Of a stretch of 64,000 nucleotides of DNA, positions 18,303 to 27,875 are shown piece by piece. The stretch is from an uncultured Siphonobacter sp. (GTDB lineage: Bacteria; Bacteroidota; Bacteroidia; Cytophagales; Spirosomataceae). The position numbers and the translations under genes are program-made. The stretch covers positions 62,001 through 126,000 of the forward strand of contig CAJYIW010000017.1 in the NCBI GenBank assembly GCA_913775095.1, given 5' to 3'. Every line of letters starts with the position of its first letter. Position 1 is the first letter of the stretch. The notes under the pieces are model-generated. The model was given only the letters and a program-made list of their open reading frames with translations, was not told the DNA's origin and made no database searches.

Positions 18303-18333
18303 ACGACCCCCTTCTATGGGGATACTTCTTCAT

Positions 18334-19668
18334 ATGCAAACCAAAATTCTGCTTGTAGACGATGAAACCCGGCTACGAAACCTGCTGGCCCGTCTGCTTC
18401 GACTGGAAGATTACGAAGTACTGGAAGCAGAAAATATCCAGTCGGGATTGAATCTGCTCCGCCAGCATCCGGATATCAAGTCCGTTCTTCTCGATGTACG
18501 TTTACCCGACGGAAGTGGGCTGGATACGATTCCCAGGGTCAAAGAAATTAATCCCGGTGCCGAAATATTATTGCTTACGGCCTATGGCACCATTCCGGAT
18601 AGTGTACAGGCGATCAAAAACGGAGCCTTTGATTACCTGGTTAAGGGCGACGATAATGACAAGATTATCACGCTGGTGGCGAAAGCCGTTGAAAAAGCCC
18701 GGCTTCAATTCCGAATCCGTGAGCTGGAAAATCAGATTACCGAAAAACTAATCTCTTTTGATGAAATTCAGGGGGAATCTGCCGGGATTCTGAAAGCAAA
18801 AGAACTGGCCCGCAAAGTGGCCCCTACGGATACTACGGTCCTGTTGATCGGAGAAACCGGAACCGGGAAAGAACTTTTTGCTCAGGCTATTCACCGGGAA
18901 AGTAGCCGCCGCAACAAGACCTTTCTGGCCATCAACTGCGGTGCTTTCTCGCGGGAATTGCTGGAAAGCGAGTTATTTGGCCATCGGGCAGGTGCTTTCA
19001 CCGGAGCGACCAAAGACAAAAAAGGGCTTTTTGAGGAAGCCAGCGGAGGCACACTTTTTCTGGATGAAATGGGTGAGATGTCGCTGGATCTTCAGGCCAA
19101 ACTATTGCGGGTTCTTGAAAACCGGGAATTCATCCGCGTGGGTGATACCAAACCGACGCAGGTTAACGTCCGCATCATTGCGGCGACGAACCGGGATTTG
19201 TTAAAAGAAAGTCAGGAAGGTCACTTCAGGGCGGATCTGTACTATCGCTTATCCGTTTTTCAGATGGAATTACCGCCGCTTCGGGAACGTCTGGAAGATG
19301 TGCCCTTGCTGGCTCAGGGACTGGCCCGAAGTCTTTCTCAACGCCTACGCCTTCCTTTTCAGCGGATTGACCCGGATTTTCTGCAACTGCTGGGTCGTCA
19401 TCAGTGGCCGGGAAATATTCGGGAACTTCGGAACGTCATCGAACGGGCTCTCATTCTGGCTGACGGTGGCGTACTTCGTTCGGACAGCCTGCCTTTTCAG
19501 TCGCAGGATCATTCCGTGGATTCCTTCGAATTGTCAACTGTTGAACAGCAGCACATTCGGAAAGTATTGCAATACACGAAAGGGAATAAAACCGAAGCAG
19601 CCCGCCTGCTGGGAATTGGCTTAACTACCCTGTATCGAAAAATTGAAGAATATCAGTTGCATTCGTAA
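18334..19668 (+). CDS. NtrC-type sigma54-dependent response regulator, probable Kdp regulator
   Basis: The start at 18334 (MQTKILLVDDETRL) is preferred over 18316 because the receiver domain begins here. The receiver domain (1-120) has acidic pair DD, phospho-acceptor Asp54 in LLDVRLPDGS and Lys104. The AAA+ domain has Walker A GETGTGKE (173-180) and the sigma54-contact loop GAFTGA (220-225). A Fis-type helix-turn-helix closes the protein (KTEAARLLGIGLTTLYRKI). It activates sigma54 promoters after phosphorylation. No sensor is adjacent; the nearest kinase is at 30312. A near-consensus sigma54 promoter precedes kdp at 22964, and no KdpE is present, so control of kdp is the best inference. Confidence 0.9.
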   Translation: MQTKILLVDDETRLRNLLARLLRLEDYEVLEAENIQSGLNLLRQHPDIKSVLLDVRLPDGSGLDTIPRVKEINPGAEILLLTAYGTIPDSVQAIKNGAFDYLVKGDDNDKIITLVAKAVEKARLQFRIRELENQITEKLISFDEIQGESAGILKAKELARKVAPTDTTVLLIGETGTGKELFAQAIHRESSRRNKTFLAINCGAFSRELLESELFGHRAGAFTGATKDKKGLFEEASGGTLFLDEMGEMSLDLQAKLLRVLENREFIRVGDTKPTQVNVRIIAATNRDLLKESQEGHFRADLYYRLSVFQMELPPLRERLEDVPLLAQGLARSLSQRLRLPFQRIDPDFLQLLGRHQWPGNIRELRNVIERALILADGGVLRSDSLPFQSQDHSVDSFELSTVEQQHIRKVLQYTKGNKTEAARLLGIGLTTLYRKIEEYQLHS

Positions 19669-19689
19669 AAGTATTTAACTCCGAAAGCC

Positions 19690-20061
19690 ATGAGTGAGCT
19701 CATTAAAGCCTACATCGAAGCTTATAATGCCAGGGATGTGCCGGGCATGCTGGCCTTACTGGACGATAAGGTCGTTTTCGAAAACATTTCCAGTCATTCC
19801 GGCTTGACTCGAACCCAATCAAAAAAGGAGTTTGAGCACCTGGCCGTGCAATCACTGGCTTATTTTACTGAACGCAAACAGACCATCCGCTTCCTGATTG
19901 AAACCGAAAATGCCGTTTCCGTAGAAATTGACTACTACGCAGTTGTTGCAGCGGATTTTCCTGATGCTTCAAAAGCAGGGCAAACCCTGCAAATGCGTGG
20001 CGTCAGTATATTTGAAATCAGGGAAAATAAAATTACCCGTATTAGTGATTATGGCTCTTAA
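19690..20061 (+). CDS. SnoaL-like / NTF2-family protein
   Basis: The 123-residue protein starts MSELIKAYIEAYNARDVPGMLALLDDKVVFEN, the typical cone-fold opening of the SnoaL/NTF2 superfamily. It continues with alternating strands ending RGVSIFEIRENKITRISDYGS. Members bind small hydrophobic ligands or catalyse isomerisations, and many have no known role. It lies 21 bases after the sigma54 activator and is likely cotranscribed with it. There is no signal peptide. A specific function is not identifiable. Confidence 0.8.
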   Translation: MSELIKAYIEAYNARDVPGMLALLDDKVVFENISSHSGLTRTQSKKEFEHLAVQSLAYFTERKQTIRFLIETENAVSVEIDYYAVVAADFPDASKAGQTLQMRGVSIFEIRENKITRISDYGS

Positions 20062-20282
20062 ATGGCCAGAGTCCCTTTATTTAAACAGAGTCGGCATGGA
20101 AGCCGTCTCCATCATATCGTCACTTACTATCCATTTTGAAGGCAAAACCTTTTATTTAAAACACCAGTGCAGTGCGTTTCAGCTTCCCTGCCAATCATAA
20201 ACCCTTTTCCACCTGCTTTCAACCTTTCAGAAGCGTTTGGTGTCCTGCGTATAATAAGATCAACCTCTGTCTTTTCTACGTT

Positions 20283-20804
20283 ATGAAACTATTCTGGACC
20301 TTCGTCCTCACTTTCGTCTCCGGCACCATTGCTCAGGCTCAGCAACGTATCAAATTTGAATCGACGTTAGCCGTTGAATATTTTAATCACCTCACCACAA
20401 CTTTACAGGTTGATCCCGGCCCCGACTGGAAAGGGTATTATTTGCCCGAAGATAGTCAGGGATTCAAGGTAACTTCCACGAACGGAATCGTCAAAAATGA
20501 ATCGCTGCATGTGGGACTGGGGCTTAGTTATGCCCGCCTGGCTCAAATCAATGGGGTGCTGGGGTTTGCGGATCTACGGCTTGACATATCCCGAAAACGC
20601 TTTGCTCCTTATCTGTATCTGAATCCCGGTTACTCGCATTTCTGGAACCAGTACGAAGGTGGAACCGGAGGGTTCAACTGGGAAAATGGCCTGGGTGGCC
20701 GCTATCGTATCAAAAATACAGGTAGCATTCTGGCTTCGGCGGGTCTGGCCTTCATGCAGCAAGGCAGCATTTTTTTTACTACCAAAGTGGGTTATACCTT
20801 CTGA
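20283..20804 (+). CDS. Small outer-membrane beta-barrel-like protein, unknown function
   Basis: The chosen ATG at 20283 gives MKLFWTFVLTFVSGTIAQAQ, a clean signal peptide; the open frame reaches back to 20172 without coding character. The 173-residue product has alternating hydrophobic strands (YLYLNPGYSHFWNQ, GLGGRYRIKN, GLAFMQQGSIFFTTKVGYTF) and a terminal Phe, typical of outer-membrane barrels. I do not recognise a named family. It follows the NTF2-like gene by 221 bases and may be separately transcribed. Confidence 0.65.
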   Translation: MKLFWTFVLTFVSGTIAQAQQRIKFESTLAVEYFNHLTTTLQVDPGPDWKGYYLPEDSQGFKVTSTNGIVKNESLHVGLGLSYARLAQINGVLGFADLRLDISRKRFAPYLYLNPGYSHFWNQYEGGTGGFNWENGLGGRYRIKNTGSILASAGLAFMQQGSIFFTTKVGYTF

Positions 20805-21973
20805 AGATGTAGCTGCGTCGGGTTTGATTATCCTGAATAGAATAGTATCCTGAAACCCACCAGTTCAGCAATCTCTTCCCAGCACGCTTTCGAGCATGTC
20901 CAGTATTTTTTGGACGATTAACAGTCCATCTGACTTATTGAAAACTGTATAAATGAGACAGCCTGTCCGGATTCCGAACAGGCTGTTTGTAGGTGCGTTT
21001 AAACCGCCAGGATTAAACACAGAGTAATGAATTCTTAATGACTAAATTATAAACATACGTCAATAAAACCAAGTATAGTTGAGGAAATATAGATTTTCGT
21101 CGACCAAAGGTAAGAATGCGTATACCCAGAACCAGAATTTACGTATAATAATAACGGTTAAATTCTTAATTCAGAATTTTTATAGCAGTAACTTCACTTT
21201 TAAATAATCAGGAATTGGTCGTAAGTTTTTTGAAGCTAATTCCAAACAATAAATCCTAACCGGAAACCAGTCAGGATTTATAGGAACTTAAAGTCTGTAT
21301 GAATCAATACGTATGGATTCATACTAACCCCAAGTGTTTACGGCGTTAATATGAAATATTTTTTCTGAATATCAAACGGTATAACGATTATTTTAAAGGG
21401 TATTCCTTTATTAAGCCCTCTTACAATCAATTACTTAAGCTAGCTATCGGACCATCAGACGAACGTATGCTCATGAGTAGGAAAGCAGGGAAGAAACTCC
21501 TTTATATTTTTCAGAGGTAATTCGTATTCTTTCATACCTGAACACCAGTAGTTACCTCAACACTTCCGTACTAGTTACACATATTTTCATCTACCAATGT
21601 TTATGATTGCTGAGTTACAAAGAAACTGGAAGGGAATTCATCCCTTTTTCATAGTAGTACCTATCAAAAAAATAAGCATATACGTAAATAAATCATTTTC
21701 ACTTATTCTCAGTAACTGATTTCAATAAAATCAGTACGATTCATCAGACTGGTAAGATCGTTTTTAGTCTGGCATCGATTGGTTAGCAGCCCTGCTAATT
21801 TAGGTAGCATGAGTAATTATCATTAAATAATTTATTTTTATCGGTAACTATTTTCTCAGGCCATACTTCCTGCAAACGCTGCTTTTTGTAGGAAATCTCT
21901 TAGTAATTTAAGGCCGAACTTGCATGGATCACGTCTGGATACCACGTAATTTTGCCGTTGATTAAACATTTGC
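20805..21973. other. Long AT-rich intergenic region
   Basis: No coding frame above about 40 codons looks genuine. It holds a terminator at 20958-20986 and a weaker hairpin at about 21250-21281 (AAATCCT against AGGATTT with two mismatches). The rest is AT-rich with no recognised structure. Confidence 0.5.
20958..20986 (+). terminator. Intrinsic terminator
   Basis: ACAGCCTGTCCGG pairs with CCGAACAGGCTGT across a 3-base loop with one mismatch, 154 bases past the barrel gene. The T tract is short. Confidence 0.6.
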
Positions 21974-22705
21974 ATGCTTATGCTGGGATTATTACTATCT
22001 GCCATGGGGCTTCTGAGTACTGCCTCGGATAGCCTCCCTAACGCTCCGGTAGTACCGATGGTAGTAGAAGATACCTTACTCCCATCCCACCACCCCATCA
22101 AAGCGGTTTTCAATCTGGATTCCCGAAGTTCATTCATTCAGCGTCAGCCCGTCAACATTTGGGGGGTGAATGCAGGTATTGCCTTTGGAGCTAAACGCAA
22201 TCAGCTTACGCTGGGGTATTACTGGATGAGTTACGCCGCGTATATCAAACTTATCAACTGGCGAAAAGAAGCCGCTCACCGGATTAATCTCGACTATTAC
22301 ACCCGAACCGATTTATGGTTCATGAGTCTGCTCTACTGGTGGAACCTCAAGAACAGCACCCACTGGATGATCAGCCTGCCCCTGGAAGTGGGCGGAGGTC
22401 TGGCCTATGCCATGCCGCACGATTTGATGAAAGACCAGCCCATCGATCGCACGACCCGCCACTTTTTCGCCCCCGTTCAGATGGGCCTGTATGTACAATG
22501 GAAGGCTACCCGATGGGTTGGCTTTGGGGTTCAGGGTGGTTACCGCTATTCCGTTTTTCAGACCGATCTCGATCAGCATTTCAATGGGACGTATTACAGC
22601 ATTGGGATGACGATTTATCCTGCATTACTCAAAGATTCCTGGCGGTGGATCAAGCATAAGGAACGCATTTCTCCCTTTCATCCTCCCCTTCCCGCCCAAA
22701 AGTAA
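21974..22705 (+). CDS. Predicted outer-membrane barrel protein, unknown
   Basis: The 243-residue product begins with a hydrophobic signal-like segment (MLMLGLLLSAMGLLSTA). It then shows alternating aromatic-rich strands (NQLTLGYYWMSYAAYIKL, RTDLWFMSLLYWWNL, WMISLPLEVGGGLAYAM, VGFGVQGGYRYSVF) characteristic of outer-membrane barrels. I do not recognise the family. It is the last gene before the kdp operon, separated by 303 bases that contain a palindrome and the sigma54 promoter. Confidence 0.65.
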   Translation: MLMLGLLLSAMGLLSTASDSLPNAPVVPMVVEDTLLPSHHPIKAVFNLDSRSSFIQRQPVNIWGVNAGIAFGAKRNQLTLGYYWMSYAAYIKLINWRKEAAHRINLDYYTRTDLWFMSLLYWWNLKNSTHWMISLPLEVGGGLAYAMPHDLMKDQPIDRTTRHFFAPVQMGLYVQWKATRWVGFGVQGGYRYSVFQTDLDQHFNGTYYSIGMTIYPALLKDSWRWIKHKERISPFHPPLPAQK

Positions 22706-22851
22706 GTCGCCTGATTTCCTGCGAAACGCCCTTCTTCAAAACTGGCAATTCATGCCATTTTATGCCTTCCTCTCTACGTTTAGCAGGGGCTTCCCAGGGT
22801 TATTTCACTGCCCTGAATCACTTCCATCCGCAGACCTTTTCCATCACCTAC

Positions 22852-22890
22852 CCTACCAAAATGAAAAACTGACCTTTTCATTTTGGTAGG
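22852..22890. promoter_or_regulatory. 16-bp perfect palindrome upstream of kdp: activator site or terminator
   Basis: CCTACCAAAATGAAAA (22852-22867) and TTTTCATTTTGGTAGG (22875-22890) pair perfectly around a 7-base spacer. The centre lies about 95 bases before the -24 element, a usual distance for an NtrC-type upstream activating sequence. No T tract follows the second arm, which weakens but does not exclude a terminator of the gene ending at 22705. Confidence 0.5.
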
Positions 22891-22963
22891 AATTCCAGGA
22901 TATGTCAAAAACAGCAAATCTTGTATATACTGATTATCAGATAGTTAATAACGTTTTTTCAAT

Positions 22964-22980
22964 TTGGCACGGGGCTTGAA
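22964..22980 (+). promoter_or_regulatory. Sigma54 (-24/-12) promoter of the kdp operon
   Basis: TTGGCACGGGGCTTGAA matches the RpoN consensus YTGGCACGrNNNTTGCW at every fixed base except C to A in the -12 dinucleotide. The GG at 22966-22967 and the G at 22978 keep the required 10-base spacing. The predicted start is near 22991, 18 bases before the first micro-ORF. Confidence 0.75.
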
Positions 22981-23008
22981 TTAACGTTGGCGTACAAACT
23001 TTTTTCCC

Positions 23009-23095
23009 ATGCTCATTACCATCGCATATCTACTGGCCGGCCTGCTTTGCTTCGGGCTCTTTTTCAAATCCGTCGACTATTTCGAAAAAATCTGA
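23009..23095 (+). CDS. 28-residue membrane microprotein at head of kdp operon
   Basis: The ATG at 23009 opens a 28-codon frame (MLITIAYLLAGLLCFG then LFFKSVDYFEKI) ending at 23095. It is one hydrophobic helix with a charged aromatic tail. It begins 18 bases after the predicted sigma54 start and ends 4 bases before the KdpF ATG, so it is well placed to be translated. KdpF is the next frame, so this is a second single-helix protein of the operon, perhaps another small stabilising subunit of the pump. A non-coding leader remains possible. Confidence 0.6.
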   Translation: MLITIAYLLAGLLCFGLFFKSVDYFEKI

Positions 23096-23099
23096 CGCC

Positions 23100-23180
23100 A
23101 TGTTTATCGCACTTTTCATTCTGTCGCTACTGGTTTTTGCTTACATGATTTACGTATTGCTGAAACCCGAAAATTTCTGA
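23100..23180 (+). CDS. kdpF: KdpF, small subunit of the potassium-transporting ATPase
   Basis: The 26-residue frame reads MFIALFILSLLVFAYMIYVL then LKPENF. One transmembrane helix followed by a LKPE-F tail is the signature of KdpF, which stabilises the KdpFABC complex in the inner membrane. It ends 3 bases before the kdpA ATG, the usual coupling in kdp operons. Confidence 0.85.
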   Translation: MFIALFILSLLVFAYMIYVLLKPENF

Positions 23181-23183
23181 GAA

Positions 23184-24920
23184 ATGAATACTGAACTATT
23201 GGGTGTTGGTTTAATTTTTCTGATAACCCTTGTCCTTTCCATACCGCTGGGTCGTTACATGGCCCGATTGTATTCCGGAGAACGTACTTTTCTGGATCGA
23301 ATTTTAGGTCCGGTTGAACGATTATTTTTCAGGATTTCCGGCATCGACTCACGCCGCGAAATGACCTGGCAGGAACACCTGAAAGCCTTACTGACCATTA
23401 ACATGGTTTGGTTCCTGTGGGCCATGTTTGTATTAACGAACCAGAGCTGGCTCCCCTGGAACCCCGATGGTAACCCGGACATGACCGCCGATCTGGCGTT
23501 CAATACGGCCATTAGCTTCCTGGTGAACTGCAACCTGCAACACTACTCCGGCGAAACGGGCGTCTCCTACTTTAGCCAGATTTTCTGTCTGAATTTCCTG
23601 CAGTTTGTTTCGGCGGGTACGGGTATGGCCGCAGCCGTAATCGTCTTCAAAGCCATTCGGGATCGTCAGACGACCCAGCTGGGTAACTTTTACGATTTCT
23701 TCCTGAAATCCTGCACCCGGGTTTTGTTACCGCTGTCACTCATCGTTGCCACGGTTCTGGTATTCAACGGAACGCCCATGAATACCCGGGGTAAGGCCTC
23801 TTACGTAACCATGCAGGGCGATAGCGTACAGGTATCGCAGGGACCGGCTGCCGCCATGATCGCCATCAAACATATCGGAACGAACGGCGGGGGTTACTTT
23901 GGCGTTAACTCCGCTCATCCGCTGGAGAACCCCAGTTACCTCACCATGATTGTGGAGTTACTGGCTCAGACGATCATTCCGCTGGGGATGATTTTTGCCC
24001 TGGGCTATTACATTCGTAACCGTCGCTTTAGTTACATGGTTTTCGGGGTTATGACGCTGGGTTTTCTGCTGCTGCTGACTCCGGCCATTTACAGCGAGAC
24101 GCAGGGTAATCCGGCCATCGCTCAGCTGGGCATCAGTCAGCCCTCGGGAGCCATGGAAGGCAAAGAAGTACGCTTTGGCTCAGTAGCTTCGGCTTACTGG
24201 AGCATCATTACTACGGTTATTTCCACGGGATCCGTCAACTCCATGCACGACAGTACCATGCCGCTTTCAGGAATGGCTCAGTTGCTGAGTATGATGACCA
24301 ATGCTTTTTACGGAGGCTGCGGGGTCGGTATTCTGAATTTCTATGTTTTCATCATTCTGGCGGTATTTATTTCCGGTCTGATGGTCGGACGAACGCCCGA
24401 ATTCATGGGTAAGAAAGTAGAAGGCCGCGAGATGAAAATTGCCATGATCGTGGCTCTTTTACACCCGCTCCTGATCATGGCCGGAACGGCGATTGCCAGT
24501 TATCTGGCGGCTAACGACGTGAGCATGGGCTGGTGGTATCTCAATGCCGACGGACAACCCAACACCGCCACGGCCTGGTTAAACAACTCCGGTTTTCACG
24601 GTTTCTCGGAAATGCTTTACGAGTACACCTCATCCTCTGCTAACAATGGTTCAGGCTTTGAAGGACTGGGAGACAATAACCCATTCTGGAACATCACTAC
24701 TGGTATCTGTCTGATTTTCAGCCGATTTATTCCCATCATTGGCCCCGTGGCCATTGCCGGCTTATTAGGTTCGAAAAAATACATTCCCGAATCGGCCGGA
24801 ACCTTACGTACTGATACCGGAACCTTCGGAATTATGGTTTTCGCGGTCATTGTCATTCTGGCGGCCCTGGCCTTCTTCCCGGCTCTGGCTCTGGGTCCTT
24901 TAGCTGAATATTTCTCTTAA
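23184..24920 (+). CDS. kdpA: KdpA, potassium-binding channel subunit
   Basis: The 578-residue protein is of normal length and has about ten membrane helices. The pore-loop motifs of the KdpA/SKT family are present: NTAISFLVNCNLQHYSGE, TNGGGYFGVNSAHPLENP, a third around GSVNSMHDSTMP, and NNSGFHGFSEMLYEYTSS. KdpA selects potassium and passes it to KdpB, giving high-affinity ATP-driven uptake. It is the third frame of the kdp operon. A structured 162-base gap separates it from kdpB. Confidence 0.97.
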   Translation: MNTELLGVGLIFLITLVLSIPLGRYMARLYSGERTFLDRILGPVERLFFRISGIDSRREMTWQEHLKALLTINMVWFLWAMFVLTNQSWLPWNPDGNPDMTADLAFNTAISFLVNCNLQHYSGETGVSYFSQIFCLNFLQFVSAGTGMAAAVIVFKAIRDRQTTQLGNFYDFFLKSCTRVLLPLSLIVATVLVFNGTPMNTRGKASYVTMQGDSVQVSQGPAAAMIAIKHIGTNGGGYFGVNSAHPLENPSYLTMIVELLAQTIIPLGMIFALGYYIRNRRFSYMVFGVMTLGFLLLLTPAIYSETQGNPAIAQLGISQPSGAMEGKEVRFGSVASAYWSIITTVISTGSVNSMHDSTMPLSGMAQLLSMMTNAFYGGCGVGILNFYVFIILAVFISGLMVGRTPEFMGKKVEGREMKIAMIVALLHPLLIMAGTAIASYLAANDVSMGWWYLNADGQPNTATAWLNNSGFHGFSEMLYEYTSSSANNGSGFEGLGDNNPFWNITTGICLIFSRFIPIIGPVAIAGLLGSKKYIPESAGTLRTDTGTFGIMVFAVIVILAALAFFPALALGPLAEYFS

Positions 24921-24922
24921 TT

Positions 24923-25075
24923 GAGTTTAGAGTTTTGGGTTAAGGGGTTTGGAGTGTATGCTTCACCCAAACCCCTGAGTCCCTGAATTCTAGCATAATT
25001 TACATGATTGGGTGAAGAGTTTTGGACGCAGAGATTAGGATCAACTCATAACCCAAAACACTAAACCCCAAACTC
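24923..25075 (+). repeat. Nested inverted repeats between kdpA and kdpB
   Basis: AGGGGTTTGG (24943-24952) pairs perfectly with CCAAACCCCT (24967-24976), and a GTG/CAC pair extends the hairpin. An outer pair GTTTTGGGTTA (24932-24942) and TAACCCAAAAC (25049-25059) encloses the whole gap. The RNA could be strongly folded and may affect kdpB expression or protect the upstream message. Confidence 0.6.
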
Positions 25076-25082
25076 AAATCTC

Positions 25083-27128
25083 ATGAACAATTCCACCCGG
25101 CTGTTTGAACCTGCGTTGGTTCAGACGGCCATCCGGCAGGCTTTCATTAAATTAGATCCCCGTAGTCAGTTCCGAAATCCGGTCATGTTTACCGTGGAGC
25201 TGGGTACGCTGGTGATGCTGCTGGTCACCTTATACATTGTCGCTACGGGCGACCAGAGTCAGGGATCGCTGGCTTACAACCTGATTGTTTTCTTTGTTCT
25301 GTTACTTACCTTACTTTTCGCCAACTTCGCCGAAGCTCTGGCGGAAGCCCGCGGAAAAGCTCAGGCCGATAGCTTACGCAAAACCCGGGAAGAAACGCCC
25401 GCCCGGCTGGTTCAGCCCATTGGCGAAATGTACGTCGGTGAGATTAAAACCGTGCCCTCGTCGCAGTTACGAAAAGGCGACGTATTCATTTGCGAAACGG
25501 GGGATATCATTCCTTCCGACGGTGAAATCATCGAAGGCATCGCTACGATTGACGAATCAGCCATTACCGGAGAATCGGCTCCGGTCATTCGCGAAGCCGG
25601 GGGAGATCGGTCCAGTGTCACGGGCGGAACGAAAGTCCTTTCCGATCAGATTAAAGTACTGGTGACTACCGAACCGGGCGAAAGTTTTCTGGACAAAATG
25701 ATCGCTCTGGTCGAGGGAGCATCCCGCCAGAAGACACCTAATGAAATTGCCCTGACGATTCTGCTGGCCGGTTTTACGCTGGTGTTCGTGATCGTGTGCA
25801 TTACCCTGAAACCCTTCGCCGACTACGCTCAGACGCCGATTCCGATTGCGGCCTTCATTTCCTTGTTTGTCTGTCTGATTCCTACGACCATTGGTGGCCT
25901 GTTATCGGCCATTGGGATCGCCGGAATGGACCGGGCCCTGCGGGCTAACGTGATTACCAAATCGGGAAAAGCCGTGGAGACCGCCGGAGACGTGGACACG
26001 CTTCTGCTGGACAAAACCGGTACGATTACGCTGGGGAATCGCCGGGCTACTCATTTCTGGCCAGCTGCGGGGGTCAGTGAAGAATCCTTTATGGAAACGG
26101 CTCTGCTATCCTCGCTGTCTGACGACACCCCGGAGGGTAAGTCCATTGTGGAACTGGCTCAGCAAAAGGGCATTCGGGCCAGTCTTCCCGAAGGCGTAGA
26201 GCTGATTCGTTTCACCGCCGAAACCCGTTCGTCCGGCGTAAATCTTCCTTCGGGTTTACGCATTCGAAAAGGAGCTCAGGATTCCATTCGCAATTTAGTT
26301 ACCCGGCAGGGTAACGCCGTTCCTGCCGACATGAGTGAACGCGTAAAAGCGATCTCGCAAAATGGGGGAACGCCTTTGGTGGTCGCTCAAAATGAACAGG
26401 TCCAGGGGGTCATTGAATTGCAGGACATCATTAAACCCGGCATGCAGGAACGCTTTGACCGCCTGCGGAAAATGGGCGTCAAAACGGTAATGGTTACGGG
26501 TGATAACCCTCTCACGGCAGAATACATTGCTAAAAAAGCCGGGGTCGATGATTTCATTGCCGAAGCCAAGCCCGAAGATAAAATGCAGTACATCCGCATG
26601 GAACAGGCGAATGGAAAGCTGGTAGCCATGATGGGCGACGGTACTAATGATGCTCCGGCTCTGGCTCAGGCGGATGTTGGAGTAGCCATGAACTCGGGAA
26701 CGCAGGCCGCCAAAGAAGCTGGTAACATGGTCGATCTGGACAATGACCCCACCAAGTTAATCGAGATCGTGGAAATCGGTAAGCAGCTGTTAATGACTCG
26801 CGGTACCTTAACCACTTTCTCCATTGCCAACGACGTGGCCAAGTATTTTGCCATTGTTCCGGCACTGTTCATCCTGAGTATTCCGGGCTTGCAAAGTCTG
26901 AATATCATGCACCTGCACAGTCCGGAATCGGCAATTCTGTCGGCCGTTATCTTTAACGCCATCATTATCCCCATGCTTATACCGCTGGCGTTGAAAGGAG
27001 TTGCCTACAAACCCATTGGGGCCAGTGCCTTACTTCGCCGAAATCTGTTCATGTATGGTCTGGGCGGGGTGGTCATTCCCTTCATCGGGATCAAAGCCAT
27101 TGATTTAGCGGTCTCACTATTTTTTTAA
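25083..27128 (+). CDS. kdpB: KdpB, catalytic P-type ATPase subunit
   Basis: The 681-residue protein contains the P-type ATPase motifs in order: actuator loop ITGES, phosphorylation site [11 protein letters not shown], nucleotide-domain [10 protein letters not shown], and hinge [21 protein letters not shown]. About seven membrane helices frame these domains. Length matches the family. It hydrolyses ATP to drive potassium import through KdpA. Confidence 0.97.
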   Translation: MNNSTRLFEPALVQTAIRQAFIKLDPRSQFRNPVMFTVELGTLVMLLVTLYIVATGDQSQGSLAYNLIVFFVLLLTLLFANFAEALAEARGKAQADSLRKTREETPARLVQPIGEMYVGEIKTVPSSQLRKGDVFICETGDIIPSDGEIIEGIATIDESAITGESAPVIREAGGDRSSVTGGTKVLSDQIKVLVTTEPGESFLDKMIALVEGASRQKTPNEIALTILLAGFTLVFVIVCITLKPFADYAQTPIPIAAFISLFVCLIPTTIGGLLSAIGIAGMDRALRANVITKSGKAVETAGDVDTLLLDKTGTITLGNRRATHFWPAAGVSEESFMETALLSSLSDDTPEGKSIVELAQQKGIRASLPEGVELIRFTAETRSSGVNLPSGLRIRKGAQDSIRNLVTRQGNAVPADMSERVKAISQNGGTPLVVAQNEQVQGVIELQDIIKPGMQERFDRLRKMGVKTVMVTGDNPLTAEYIAKKAGVDDFIAEAKPEDKMQYIRMEQANGKLVAMMGDGTNDAPALAQADVGVAMNSGTQAAKEAGNMVDLDNDPTKLIEIVEIGKQLLMTRGTLTTFSIANDVAKYFAIVPALFILSIPGLQSLNIMHLHSPESAILSAVIFNAIIIPMLIPLALKGVAYKPIGASALLRRNLFMYGLGGVVIPFIGIKAIDLAVSLFF

Positions 27129-27154
27129 TATCCGATCAAACGCATTCATAGCTC

Positions 27155-27700
27155 ATGAAAACGCATCTGTTGCCCGCTCTCAAATTAACGATTCTGAGTA
27201 TCGTATTTTTTAGCGTCATTTATCCGGCAATGGTCTGGGGCATTGCCCAGCTCAGTCCGACGAAAGGTAATGTCGCCTGGTTTGAACACAAAGGCAAAGT
27301 GGTTGGTGCCCAGCTGATCGGGCAATCCTTCACCCAGGACCAATACTTTCAGGGCCGGCCTTCGGCGGCGGGGTACAATGCCGCCGCTTCCGCGGGTTCG
27401 AATAAAGGCCCTACTAATGCCGATTACCTCAAAGATGTTCAGGCCCGGATTGATACCTTTCTGGTTCATAATCCCGGCGTTCAGAAAAGCCAGATTCCGT
27501 CTGATTTAGTGACGGCTTCGGGTTCCGGTCTTGATCCCGACATCAGCGTACAGGGAGCTCTGATTCAGATTCCACGCATTGCCCGGATTCGCAGAATTTC
27601 CGAAGAAAGGCTTCAGCAGCTCGTAAAAGAACAGACGAAAACCTCTCCCATCGGCGGCGTTGAAACGGTCAATGTACTGGCCTTAAATGCAGCACTTTGA
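27155..27700 (+). CDS. kdpC: KdpC, potassium-transporting ATPase accessory subunit
   Basis: The 181-residue protein has one N-terminal membrane helix (LLPALKLTILSIVFFSVIYP) and the family blocks QYFQGRPSAAGYNAAASAGSN and LVTASGSGLDPDISVQGAL. KdpC stabilises the complex and assists nucleotide binding by KdpB. It follows kdpB by 26 bases. Confidence 0.96.
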   Translation: MKTHLLPALKLTILSIVFFSVIYPAMVWGIAQLSPTKGNVAWFEHKGKVVGAQLIGQSFTQDQYFQGRPSAAGYNAAASAGSNKGPTNADYLKDVQARIDTFLVHNPGVQKSQIPSDLVTASGSGLDPDISVQGALIQIPRIARIRRISEERLQQLVKEQTKTSPIGGVETVNVLALNAAL

Positions 27701-27851
27701 GTCTGGTGTTCTGAGTTTTGTCTCATTACCCCTGCTGTTGCCTGACACGTCAGTCATAAAACTGGTTACCCAGGAATAGTCTGCCTGCTAGCCCGGTAAT
27801 AGCTGCCAGCCGAGAAGATTATTAAAGAAACCAGCCTTCTACCTGAATATG

Positions 27852-27875
27852 GCTGCCAGCGTTTGGGCTGGCAGC
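27852..27875. repeat. REP-like palindrome, copy A
   Basis: GCTGCCAGC and GCTGGCAGC are perfect arms around a GTTTGG loop, in the kdpC-porin gap. It belongs to the family also found at 43733, 43779, 60269 and 63705. Confidence 0.65.

Larger units (their letters stand above)
17987..18333. other. Divergent intergenic region between PQQ enzyme and sigma54 activator
   Basis: AT-rich sequence holding promoters for both sides: a TACATTTG box on minus (18087-18080) and TATATTTG on plus (18295-18302). I see no other structure. Confidence 0.6.
22706..23008. other. kdp upstream regulatory region
   Basis: A gene-free stretch holding a 16-bp perfect inverted repeat (22852-22890) and a sigma54 -24/-12 promoter (22964-22980). 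Confidence 0.7.

Noticed and set aside
18334-19668. The response regulator as a KdpE orthologue
   Set aside because: It has an AAA+ sigma54-interaction domain and Fis helix-turn-helix, not the OmpR-type winged helix of KdpE.
21597-21719. 40-codon frame beginning MFMIAELQRNW
   Set aside because: It lies in an AT-rich gap without promoter, terminator or recognisable protein pattern. A chance frame is likelier.
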